From the NCBI GenBank assembly GCA_016191795.1, contig JACPVK010000273.1, positions 1 to 5,260 on the forward strand: DNA of 5,260 nucleotides, in the 5' to 3' direction. Position 1 is the first letter of the stretch, and each line of letters opens with the position of its first letter. The position numbers and the translations under genes are program-made. Below are positions 1 to 5,260 of the stretch, one piece after another. The stretch comes from Gammaproteobacteria bacterium. GTDB lineage: Bacteria > Pseudomonadota > Gammaproteobacteria > SZUA-229. The notes under the pieces are model-generated. The model was given only the letters and a program-made list of their open reading frames with translations. It searched no databases and was not told the DNA's origin.

Positions 1-2041
1 CCAGTTGCTGGAAATGCAGGTGCCCATGATCGTAGCCGTCAACATGATGGACGTGGCCGAAGCGCATCATCTGAAAATCCATCTCGAAGCCCTGGAAATT
101 GCCATGGGCTGTCGTGTGGTTCCGCTGATTGCCAATACCGGTAGCGGCGTGGAACAACTCAAACAGGCCGTGCTGGACACGGCCATCGACAAGCTGCCGC
201 CGCGCACCGCGCTGGCCTATAGCGAATCTATTGAATCCGCTATTCATAGCCTGCTGCAGACTTTAAAGGGGTCAGAGCCCTTTGATGAGACCGAAAGGGG
301 TCTGACCCCTTTAAAATGCCGCCATATCAATTGCCGCTGGCTGGCGGCGCAAATTCTCGATGGTGACACCGGTGTGGAATCCCTGCAGGCCATTCCGCCA
401 CACATACTCTCGCTCGCCAAAGAATTACGCGACCGGATTGTGGAAGCCGAAGCCGAAGACATGGATATTCTGCTCGCCGATGGCCGCTACGGCTTTGCCC
501 GCAAGGTGTGCGAACTGGCGGTGAGCCGCCCCGATCAACATCGCCACAGCCATTCCGACCAGATCGACCGCGTGGTGCTGAACCGCTGGTTTGGCGTGCC
601 GATATTTCTCGGCATTATTTACCTGATGTTTTTGTTCACCATTAACCTGGGTGGCGCGTTTATAGACTTTTTTGATATCACCGCCGGTGCATTATTTGTC
701 GATGGCTTTGGCGAATTACTCACTGCTATGGGCGCGCCCAACTGGTTACGCGTACTGCTGGCCGATGGCTTGGGTGGCGGCGTGCAGGTGGTGGCTACCT
801 TCATACCGATTATTGGTTTTCTATATTTGTTTTTGTCGTTTCTTGAAGGCTCAGGCTACATGATGCGCGCTGCCTTTGTGGTGGATCGCTTCATGCGTGC
901 ACTGGGTTTGCCGGGCAAGGCTTTCGTGCCTTTAATTGTTGGTTTTGGCTGCAACGTGCCCGCCATCATGGCCACCCGCACCCTGGAAAATCACCGCGAA
1001 CGTATCATTACAGTATTGATGGCGCCGTTTATGTCCTGCGGTGCGCGCTTGTCGGTATACGCCCTGTTTGCTGCCGCGTTTTTCCCGATAGGTGGGCAAA
1101 ACATGGTATTTGCCCTGTACGTGATCGGTATTGTGTTTGCCATTCTCACCGCACTCGTTGTTAAAACCACCTTGTTACCGGGTGAAGCCTCGCCCTTTTT
1201 GATGGAACTGCCGGCCTACCACATGCCCCGATTCAAGGACATGGTATTACTCACCTGGTCACGCCTCAGAGGTTTTTTGAGCGATGCCGGTAAAATTATT
1301 GTGATGATGGTGGTGGTGATTAACTTCCTCAATTCCTGGGGCACCGATGGCAGCTTTGGCAATGAAGACAGCGAAAAATCGGTGCTGTCTTCTATCAGCC
1401 GCAGCATTACCCCTGTGTTTTCACCCTTTGGTATTCAGGACGAAAACTGGCCGGCCACCGTTGGTATTTTCACCGGCATACTCGCCAAGGAAGTGGTGGT
1501 GGGCACGCTCGATGCGATTTACTCGCAAATTGATCAGGCCGGTGAAGCCGCCGCCGATGAAGCGTTTGTACTGGGTGATGCCTTAACCTCGGCACTGGAA
1601 ACCATTCCGGTTAATCTGGACGATGCCCTGAGCAACCTCGGCGATCCCCTGGGTTTAAACGTACTGGATTCCAGCGTCGACCAGCAACTGGCGGCCGAAA
1701 CGCAGTCCGTTGATACCGCCACCTTCGGCGCCATGAATGCCCGATTTGATGGCCAGGCCGGTGCCTTCGCCTATTTGTTATTTATCCTGCTCTATGCGCC
1801 CTGCGTTGCCGCCACCGCGGCGATTTATCGCGAAGCCGGCAGCCGCTGGATGGTCTTCACCCTGGCCTGGACCACCGGCATCGCTTATGCAGCCGCCACC
1901 CTGTTTTACCAGCTGGCGCGGTTTGAGCAACACCCGGCCTCCTCCATCGGCTGGATTATCGGCATAGCCACCGCCATGACCCTCACCCTGTTAATTCTGC
2001 GCCAGGCCGGCAAGCAAAATCTGCGCGAGGCCAGCGTATGA
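1..2041 (+). CDS. feoB: Ferrous iron transporter FeoB, 5'-truncated by the window edge
   Basis: FeoB is the inner-membrane Fe2+ transporter with an N-terminal GTPase domain. The frame is open to the left edge (first full codon at base 2), so the TTG at base 5 is not the real start. About 680 residues are present. By comparison with the family roughly the first 105-110 are missing, including GTPase motifs G1-G3. Numbering from base 5, G4 is visible as NMMD (residues 13-16) and G5-like ANTGSG near 43-48. A helical spacer domain follows, then the membrane part from about residue 195. Its family signatures include GFGCNVPAIMATRTL, MAPFMSCGARL, GEASPFLMELPAYHMPR, AKEVVVGTLDAIYSQ and YAPCVAATAAIYREAGSRW. 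The stop codon overlaps the feoC start in an ATGA. The spacer domain carries an in-frame insertion of about 18 residues encoded by a palindromic repeat (bases 262-315). Otherwise the gene looks intact. feoA is not in the window and may lie upstream. Identification is very secure. Confidence 0.98.
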   Translation, partial: QLLEMQVPMIVAVNMMDVAEAHHLKIHLEALEIAMGCRVVPLIANTGSGVEQLKQAVLDTAIDKLPPRTALAYSESIESAIHSLLQTLKGSEPFDETERGLTPLKCRHINCRWLAAQILDGDTGVESLQAIPPHILSLAKELRDRIVEAEAEDMDILLADGRYGFARKVCELAVSRPDQHRHSHSDQIDRVVLNRWFGVPIFLGIIYLMFLFTINLGGAFIDFFDITAGALFVDGFGELLTAMGAPNWLRVLLADGLGGGVQVVATFIPIIGFLYLFLSFLEGSGYMMRAAFVVDRFMRALGLPGKAFVPLIVGFGCNVPAIMATRTLENHRERIITVLMAPFMSCGARLSVYALFAAAFFPIGGQNMVFALYVIGIVFAILTALVVKTTLLPGEASPFLMELPAYHMPRFKDMVLLTWSRLRGFLSDAGKIIVMMVVVINFLNSWGTDGSFGNEDSEKSVLSSISRSITPVFSPFGIQDENWPATVGIFTGILAKEVVVGTLDAIYSQIDQAGEAAADEAFVLGDALTSALETIPVNLDDALSNLGDPLGLNVLDSSVDQQLAAETQSVDTATFGAMNARFDGQAGAFAYLLFILLYAPCVAATAAIYREAGSRWMVFTLAWTTGIAYAAATLFYQLARFEQHPASSIGWIIGIATAMTLTLLILRQAGKQNLREASV
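262..315. repeat. REP-like double palindrome inserted in frame within feoB
   Basis: Two 19-bp near-palindromes lie 10 bp apart. The right copy (294-312) is a perfect AAAGGGGTC-T-GACCCCTTT. The left copy (265-283) is AAAGGGGTC-A-GAGCCCTTT with one mismatch, at 277. The whole unit is also an inverted repeat: 262-283 pairs with 294-315 over 22 bp with only the 277/300 mismatch, around the 10-base loop 284-293. The outer 15 bp (TTTAAAGGGGTCAGA and its complement) match exactly. It is 54 bp, a multiple of three, has no stop in the feoB frame, and encodes approximately LKGSEPFDETERGLTPLK. From memory, GGGGTCAGA/TCTGACCCC palindromes recur in many gammaproteobacterial genomes near REP-associated tyrosine transposases. 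I cannot check that here, and no transposase gene is in the window. No target duplication is obvious at the edges. Confidence 0.85.
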
Positions 2042-2259
2042 TTCTGACCGATGTGCGCGATTACCTGAAAAGCCGGGGCCAGGCTCCGTTGCGTGATATG
2101 GCGCTGACCTTCGGAATGGAACAGGACGCCCTGCGCCCGCTGCTGGAACAGTGGATCGCCAAGGGCAAGGTCATAAAAATGCCCCAGGGCACCACCTGTG
2201 GAGGTGGCTGTTCATCCTGTGCACCGCAGACTATCGAGATATATCAGTGGGTTGACTGA
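2038..2259 (+). CDS. feoC: FeoC-like ferrous iron transport accessory protein
   Basis: This is a 73-residue protein matching the FeoC family in size, position and layout. An N-terminal winged-helix-like part (about residues 1-50, opening MILTDVRDYLKSRGQAPLRD) is followed by a cysteine-rich segment and a short C-terminal strand, TIEIYQWVD. The cysteines are C54, C58 and C61 in the pattern CxxxCxxC. Enterobacterial FeoC has a fourth cysteine about seven residues further on, and here that place is occupied by I68, so only three are present. FeoC proteins are proposed to bind an iron-sulfur cluster and to stabilise or regulate FeoB. The ATG overlaps the feoB stop (ATGA), and GAGG at 2027-2030 sits 7 bases upstream, so the start is well supported and translation is probably coupled to feoB. 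Whether it binds DNA, a cluster or both cannot be told from sequence. Confidence 0.93.
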   Translation: MILTDVRDYLKSRGQAPLRDMALTFGMEQDALRPLLEQWIAKGKVIKMPQGTTCGGGCSSCAPQTIEIYQWVD

Positions 2260-2329
2260 GTTCAGCTCCCATTCTGTTTTCCTTTCCCTTGCTGCCAGAT
2301 CCCGCCACGACAACTAAATTTTTCTAGTT

Positions 2330-2360
2330 GCAGATGAGAATCGTTTGCATTCGCATCTGC
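2330..2360. promoter_or_regulatory. Probable Fur box upstream of the porin gene
   Basis: A 31-bp dyad has arms GCAGATGAGAAT (2330-2341) and ATTCGCATCTGC (2349-2360), which pair at 11 of 12 positions around a 7-base centre. The core ATGAGAATCGTTTGCATT has the look of a gammaproteobacterial Fur site (compare the TGATAATnATTATCA model). It covers the proposed -35 element and ends 6 bases before the -10, so Fur with Fe2+ bound there would block RNA polymerase. The reading as Fur is inference from the pattern and from the feoBC neighbourhood. A related metalloregulator such as Zur is the main alternative. Confidence 0.72.
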
Positions 2361-2372
2361 ATTAAGTATAAT
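2344..2372 (+). promoter_or_regulatory. Sigma70 promoter of the porin gene
   Basis: A perfect -10 TATAAT lies at 2367-2372. The best -35 is TTTGCA (2344-2349, four of six matches to TTGACA) with 17-bp spacing, inside the Fur-like dyad. Transcription would start near 2379-2380, giving a leader of about 45 bases before the ATG at 2425. The weak -35 and strong -10 are consistent with a promoter controlled mainly by a repressor. No convincing feoBC terminator is visible between 2260 and 2330, so read-through from feoBC is also possible. Confidence 0.7.
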
Positions 2373-2424
2373 CCCGGTCACGAACTTAAGACTTTCTTAA
2401 ATAACCCAACCGGAGACATCACAC

Positions 2425-3465
2425 ATGTTGTTATCTCGCACCCTGATCAGTGCCGCCATCACCACCACCCTGGCCGCACCTGTTGCCTATGCTGAAACCA
2501 CCGTCGGTGGCTATGGCGAATTCCACTACAACAACCTGGAACAAACCGCCACCAGCGGCGCTAAAAGCGATAAAAAAATGCTCGACTTTCATCGCTTCGT
2601 ACTCGAATTCGGCCACGACTTTAATGACCACATTCGTTTTTTCAGTGAAGTAGAGCTCGAACATGCTTTCGTTAAAAACGGCAGCGGCGCAGATAGCACA
2701 CCCGGTGAGGTTGAACTGGAACAGGCTTATGTGGAAATGGATATCGACGACAACAGCTCATTCAAAGCCGGTGTATTCCTGATACCGGTAGGCATGCTTA
2801 ACGAAACCCACGAACCACCTGCTTTCTATGGTGTGGAACGTAATCTGGTTGAAAAAGAAATCATTCCCGCGACCTGGTGGGAGGGTGGTGTAATGTATTC
2901 CGGCCATCTGGATAACGGCGTGAGTTACGATCTGGCCCTGCATTCCGGCCTGAATGCCAGCGATGGCAACATCCGTGACGGGCGCAGCAAAGTCGCTGAA
3001 GCAGCAGGTGAAGCACTGGCATACACAGCACGCGTTAAATACACCGGCATCAGCGGCCTGGAAATCGCCGCTACGGTTCAGTTGCAGGACGATTTGTCAC
3101 AAGGCACAGCAGCCGAAGCAATCGGCGCCACCCTGATCGAAAGCCATGTCGCTTACGCCACCGGCCCGTTCAAGGCCAGCGCAATGTATGCACAATGGGA
3201 TCTGGATGCTGGCGCACCGGATAACAAGGAAGAACAAAGCGGTATGCTGGTTGAAGCTTCCTACAAAGTGACTGAAAAATTCGGTGTGTTTGTTCGTCAA
3301 AGCGACTGGAGCATTGTGGTTAACGAAGACAAATCTCAAACCGTTGCCGGATTTAATTACTGGCCTCATGAAGACGTAGTATTTAAATTTGATTACCAGA
3401 CTGAAGATCATGACAATGCCACCGAAAGCAAGGGCTTTAATCTGGGCGTGGGTTATCAGTTCTAG
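2425..3465 (+). CDS. Outer-membrane porin (phosphate-selective porin O/P-like), probably iron-regulated
   Basis: This 346-residue exported beta-barrel starts at an ATG with GGAG at 2412-2415, 9 bases upstream. The signal peptide is residues 1-23 (hydrophobic core LISAAITTTLAAPVAYA, cleavage after AYA before E24). The mature part shows alternating amphipathic strands from VGGYGEFHYNN onward, the block HRFVLEFGHDFNDHIRFFSE, a strand pair ending VELEQAYVEMDID, and the loop-like stretch from GVFLIPVGMLNETHEPPAF to ERNLVEKEIIPATWWEGG. The C terminus is LGVGYQF, the terminal-Phe signature recognised by the BAM assembly machinery. It resembles, from memory, the Porin O/P-type family, whose members are not all phosphate channels. 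The Fur-like site in front suggests expression under iron limitation. Substrate is unknown; ferrous iron or small iron complexes are an inference from context. There is no plug domain, so it is not a TonB-dependent receptor. Confidence 0.88.
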   Translation: MLLSRTLISAAITTTLAAPVAYAETTVGGYGEFHYNNLEQTATSGAKSDKKMLDFHRFVLEFGHDFNDHIRFFSEVELEHAFVKNGSGADSTPGEVELEQAYVEMDIDDNSSFKAGVFLIPVGMLNETHEPPAFYGVERNLVEKEIIPATWWEGGVMYSGHLDNGVSYDLALHSGLNASDGNIRDGRSKVAEAAGEALAYTARVKYTGISGLEIAATVQLQDDLSQGTAAEAIGATLIESHVAYATGPFKASAMYAQWDLDAGAPDNKEEQSGMLVEASYKVTEKFGVFVRQSDWSIVVNEDKSQTVAGFNYWPHEDVVFKFDYQTEDHDNATESKGFNLGVGYQF

Positions 3466-3481
3466 GGCAAGACTCCTGTGA

Positions 3482-3518
3482 CCGCTGTTCTGCTGGCGGC
3501 CGGAACTGAAAACAGCGG
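3482..3518 (+). promoter_or_regulatory. Stem that would compete with the downstream terminator
   Basis: CCGCTGTT (3482-3489) and AACAGCGG (3511-3518) are perfect 8-bp complements around a 21-base loop. The right arm shares bases 3516-3518 with the first arm of the terminator hairpin, so the two structures cannot form fully at the same time. This is the geometry of an antiterminator, but it could equally be a chance extension of 3' end structure. No ligand-binding fold or leader peptide is apparent. Confidence 0.4.
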
Positions 3519-3549
3519 GGTGCTAAATGCATCCCGTTTTTTTGTTTTT
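3516..3549 (+). terminator. Rho-independent terminator after the porin gene
   Basis: The stem CGGGGTGC (3516-3523) pairs with GCATCCCG (3529-3536) over 8 bp with one G-U wobble and a 5-base TAAAT loop. It is followed directly by seven T (3537-3543), a G and five more T. It lies 51 bases past the porin stop and 32 bases before the next gene's first ATG, so it should end or reduce transcription between the porin and the flavoprotein gene. Confidence 0.85.
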
Positions 3550-3550
3550 C

Positions 3551-3577
3551 TGGACAGTTAACAATTCAGGTTAGAAT
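3551..3577 (+). promoter_or_regulatory. Possible weak promoter for the FMN-binding/PepSY gene pair
   Basis: TGGACA (3551-3556) and TAGAAT (3572-3577) each match five of six consensus bases, but the 15-bp spacing is short. Transcription would begin near 3584, after the first possible ATG (3581). If this promoter is real, translation would have to start further in, for example at 3632. There is no Fur-like dyad here. The evidence is weak. Confidence 0.3.
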
Positions 3578-3580
3578 GAC

Positions 3581-4162
3581 ATGATGTTTAAACTTATGCT
3601 GTTTTTTGCGGGTGTGCCTTCAAGCGCACTGATGAATGTGCGCCTGAAAGCGTACCTGCCTGTCATTTTCATATGTTTGATGTGTTTGGCCCCAGCCGCC
3701 CGGGCTGAAAATATTTATCAGACCAGCGATGATTTCGTTAATGAAAGCTTTGCCGGCAAACCACCCGAAGCCGAAGTATTATGGCTGCAGGATGATTTAA
3801 AAAAACAGCTGGAAGACATTCTTGATCACGGCTATGAAGGCAAACGCGTACGTTACTGGAAACAGGGTCAACGCAGTGTCTGGGTGCTGGAAGAAATCGG
3901 CAAAACCAAACCCATCACCACCGGTATAGTGATCAACAATAAAAAAATTGAAGTGATTAAAGTACTGGTGTTTCGCGAATCACGCGGCTGGGAAATAAAA
4001 TACCCATTTTTCACCGAACAGTTTACCAAGGCAGGTTTAACACATGAACACAAACTGGACCGCACGATTGATGGCATTTCCGGCGCCACGCTGTCAGTAC
4101 GGGCGCTCACCAAACTGGCGCGTATTGCCTTGCTGCTTGATCAACAACTGAAGCATTCATGA
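3581..4162 (+). CDS. Periplasmic FMN-binding-domain protein, predicted covalent flavoprotein
   Basis: The protein has 193 residues from the first ATG. Export signal: positively charged NVRLK, hydrophobic AYLPVIFICLMCLAP and cleavage after ARA at residue 42. The FMN-binding domain covers about residues 90-185: a KPITTGIVINNKKIEVIKVL strand pair from K110, a WEIKYPFFTEQF segment, then the flavinylation motif DGISGATLS (164-172) and a C-terminal helix. In NqrC- and RnfG-type proteins the flavin transferase ApbE attaches FMN through a phosphoester to the last Ser/Thr of this motif, here S172. No ApbE gene is in the window. The start is uncertain. ATG 3581 has only a weak AGG 10 bases upstream and gives an unusually long 42-residue leader. 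ATG 3632 (M18) gives a normal 25-residue signal peptide but has no Shine-Dalgarno. The gene overlaps the PepSY gene by 4 bases, implying a pair. A redox role in the periplasm is likely; ferric reduction is a guess from context. Confidence 0.87.
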   Translation: MMFKLMLFFAGVPSSALMNVRLKAYLPVIFICLMCLAPAARAENIYQTSDDFVNESFAGKPPEAEVLWLQDDLKKQLEDILDHGYEGKRVRYWKQGQRSVWVLEEIGKTKPITTGIVINNKKIEVIKVLVFRESRGWEIKYPFFTEQFTKAGLTHEHKLDRTIDGISGATLSVRALTKLARIALLLDQQLKHS

Positions 4163-4941
4163 CTCGACAACATAAAAAAACCTTTCCCTGGTTTATCTGG
4201 CACCGGCGCCTTGGACTGGTGGCATTACTGCTGCTGATTATTCTGGCTATTACCGGCATTGCACTCAACCATACAGAAGAACTGAAACTCGACCATAAAA
4301 CAGTTGCCAATGACTGGATACTGGACTGGTACGGACTCAACCCGAAAGGCGAGGCAAGCAGCTTTGTAATCAACAATAATGCACGCATTACGCAATGGGG
4401 TGGAAAGATTTTTTTTAACGGCAATCTGCTTACAGACAGCTCAGATACATTGATTGGCGCAGCGGCATCCGGGAAATACATACTGGTCATCGCGTTATCA
4501 AACAGCCTGTTACTACTTGATGATAACGGTGAGCTGATTGAACAAACCTCACCCGGCTTTATGCCCATAAAAAAAATTGGCAACATCGGGGAATTGATCA
4601 TTGTCGAAACACAGGATGAAAATTTTTACGTGGCTGATAAAAACATTGTCTCCTGGCAACAGACAGATAATAAAGACGCGCAATGGATACTGCCAGTTGA
4701 GCTGCCAACATACTGGCAGCAACGCATAAAGCGCAACTGGCGCGGCACCGGTCTCACGGCAGAGCGCGTTATACTGGATTTACACAGTGGCCGTATTTTT
4801 AATGCCCGCTGGGGTGTGTACATCATGGATGCCAGCGCCATCATCATGTTGCTTCTGGGTTTTAGCGGTAGCTGGATCTGGTGGTCGCGTAAACAGAAGA
4901 TGTCCAGTAAAAAACATTTTCAGAAACATCATCGGCCCTGA
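4159..4941 (+). CDS. PepSY-associated two-helix membrane protein, possible electron carrier to the flavoprotein
   Basis: This 260-residue inner-membrane protein has TM1 at about residues 16-36, preceded by FIWHRRLGL and followed by TGIALNHTEEL. That arrangement is typical of PepSY-associated transmembrane proteins. A periplasmic region of about 180 residues follows, rich in short beta-strand and turn segments (for example NSLLLLDDNGELIEQTSPG). The end has DLHSGRIF (205-214 region) leading into TM2 at about 220-242 and a basic cytosolic tail. Histidines H15 and H38 flank TM1 and H209 precedes TM2; they could ligate haem, but that is not shown. The ATGA overlap with the flavoprotein gene, with only a weak GAAG upstream, suggests coupled translation and a shared function. 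Relatives such as Pseudomonas FpvG act in reducing ferric siderophores at the inner membrane, which fits an iron role here. Codon use is more A/T-rich than feoB, with runs such as AAAAAAA. Family call firm, function inferred. Confidence 0.82.
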   Translation: MTRQHKKTFPWFIWHRRLGLVALLLLIILAITGIALNHTEELKLDHKTVANDWILDWYGLNPKGEASSFVINNNARITQWGGKIFFNGNLLTDSSDTLIGAAASGKYILVIALSNSLLLLDDNGELIEQTSPGFMPIKKIGNIGELIIVETQDENFYVADKNIVSWQQTDNKDAQWILPVELPTYWQQRIKRNWRGTGLTAERVILDLHSGRIFNARWGVYIMDASAIIMLLLGFSGSWIWWSRKQKMSSKKHFQKHHRP

Positions 4942-4947
4942 AACTTT

Positions 4948-4971
4948 AGCGTAAGGTCGCACCACGCTTTT
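4948..4971 (+). terminator. Weak terminator-like hairpin after the PepSY gene
   Basis: AGCGT (4948-4952) pairs with ACGCT (4964-4968), and GGT (4955-4957) pairs with ACC (4961-4963) across a CGC loop. A 2-base AA bulge interrupts the left arm. The stem runs into only four T (4968-4971), one of them in the stem. It sits 7 bases after the stop codon, a sensible place for the end of the unit, but the short T run and the bulge make it a weak candidate. Confidence 0.4.
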
Positions 4972-5006
4972 CTGGCCTGGCTTTAGACTTGTACTAAACT
5001 TCGCTC

Positions 5007-5260
5007 ATGAAGAATACATACCTGTTTTTATTGATGCTCCTGCTGCCTGCCATGGCAACATCCAGCCAGCAGCCCCAGCCCGACCCTGAGCTGCGCACAC
5101 GGCTGATAGACGCCATCAACGAAGCCGAAAGCTTTCAGGATCGATTTGATGCCGAGGTCTGGCTGCTGGACATGTCCACGCGTTTGCAAAAACGCATTCC
5201 GGCCAGTGCCGAACGCCTGCGTTTGTTACGCTTGATACACCTGGAAGCCACTCGCGCCCG
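5007..5260 (+). CDS. Lytic transglycosylase, N-terminal part only (cut by the window edge)
   Basis: An open frame starts at ATG 5007 and runs past the window end (84 full codons visible). It opens with a short signal peptide, MKNTYLFLLMLLLPAMA, with cleavage likely after A17. The mature part contains DPELRTRLIDAINEAESF, then DRFDAEVWLLDMSTRLQKRI and a stretch ending ERLRLLRLIHLEATRAR. From memory this is the conserved lead-in of gammaproteobacterial lytic transglycosylase-domain proteins, which normally continues into the SLT catalytic domain with its catalytic glutamate; that part lies beyond the window. Such enzymes cleave peptidoglycan in the periplasm. No Shine-Dalgarno precedes the ATG. 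A TACTAAACT stretch at 4992-5000 could serve as a poor -10, which would place transcription at or next to the ATG. The gene is probably not part of the iron cluster. Confidence 0.82.
   Translation, partial: MKNTYLFLLMLLLPAMATSSQQPQPDPELRTRLIDAINEAESFQDRFDAEVWLLDMSTRLQKRIPASAERLRLLRLIHLEATRA

Noticed and set aside
5..7. TTG at base 5 as the start of feoB
   Set aside because: The frame is open to the left edge and the G1-G3 GTPase motifs are missing, so the gene simply continues upstream of the window.
2311..2330. CAACTA/TAGTTG inverted repeat with a T-rich loop as a feoBC terminator
   Set aside because: The stem is only 6 bp and A/T-rich, the T run is in the loop rather than after the stem, and it abuts the Fur-like dyad. 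It may be a minor operator half or chance.
2386..2400. TTAAG/CTTAA hairpin in the porin leader as a regulatory RNA element
   Set aside because: Five A/T-rich base pairs are too weak to support a structural or riboswitch claim.
3097..3411. 104-codon open frame on the minus strand
   Set aside because: Antisense to the porin coding region, with no domain and no ribosome binding site noted; a shadow of the porin gene.
4107..4601. 164-codon open frame on the minus strand
   Set aside because: It lies antisense to the flavoprotein end and the PepSY gene, has low-complexity Ser/Leu-rich content with no recognisable domain, and the + strand genes there have strong family signatures.
1..5260. CRISPR array, tRNA, rRNA or complete insertion sequence
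   Set aside because: No spaced direct repeats, no tRNA-like cloverleaf noticed, no rRNA sequence and no transposase reading frame were seen. The only repeat is the double palindrome in feoB.

Overview
The window reads as chromosomal DNA of a gammaproteobacterium. The FeoB and FeoC proteins are of the enterobacterial/pseudomonad type, there is a Fur-box-like dyad, the exported proteins have Gram-negative signal peptides, one gene is an outer-membrane barrel ending in phenylalanine, and the last gene opens like a gammaproteobacterial lytic transglycosylase. I cannot place it more narrowly by eye. All supported genes are on the + strand.

Layout: (1) 1-2041, feoB, cut at its 5' end by the window edge, with a 54-bp REP-like double palindrome inserted in frame at 262-315. 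(2) 2038-2259, feoC, overlapping feoB by 4 bases. (3) 2260-2424, an intergenic region with a 31-bp Fur-box-like dyad and a sigma70 promoter with a perfect TATAAT. (4) 2425-3465, an outer-membrane porin. (5) 3466-3580, a Rho-independent terminator plus a longer stem that would compete with it. (6) 3581-4162, a periplasmic FMN-binding-domain protein with a flavinylation motif. (7) 4159-4941, a two-helix PepSY-associated membrane protein overlapping the previous gene by 4 bases. (8) 4942-5006, a short gap with a weak terminator-like hairpin. (9) 5007 to the window end, the start of a lytic transglycosylase.

Working model (inference): FeoB takes Fe2+ across the inner membrane, with FeoC as its small accessory protein. 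The next transcription unit begins at a promoter overlapped by the Fur-like site and encodes an outer-membrane channel, a periplasmic flavoprotein and an inner-membrane PepSY protein. Together these could form an iron-repressed supply line: the porin admits iron, the flavoprotein/PepSY pair reduces Fe(III) in the periplasm, and FeoB imports Fe(II). Sequence supports the Fur-like site, the flavinylation motif and the gene order. The reductase role and the coupling to FeoB are hypotheses. The terminator after the porin means the flavoprotein/PepSY pair may be expressed at a lower level or separately.

The most unusual things in the window are the palindromic repeat that has become part of the FeoB protein, and the porin/flavoprotein/PepSY cluster beside feoBC.
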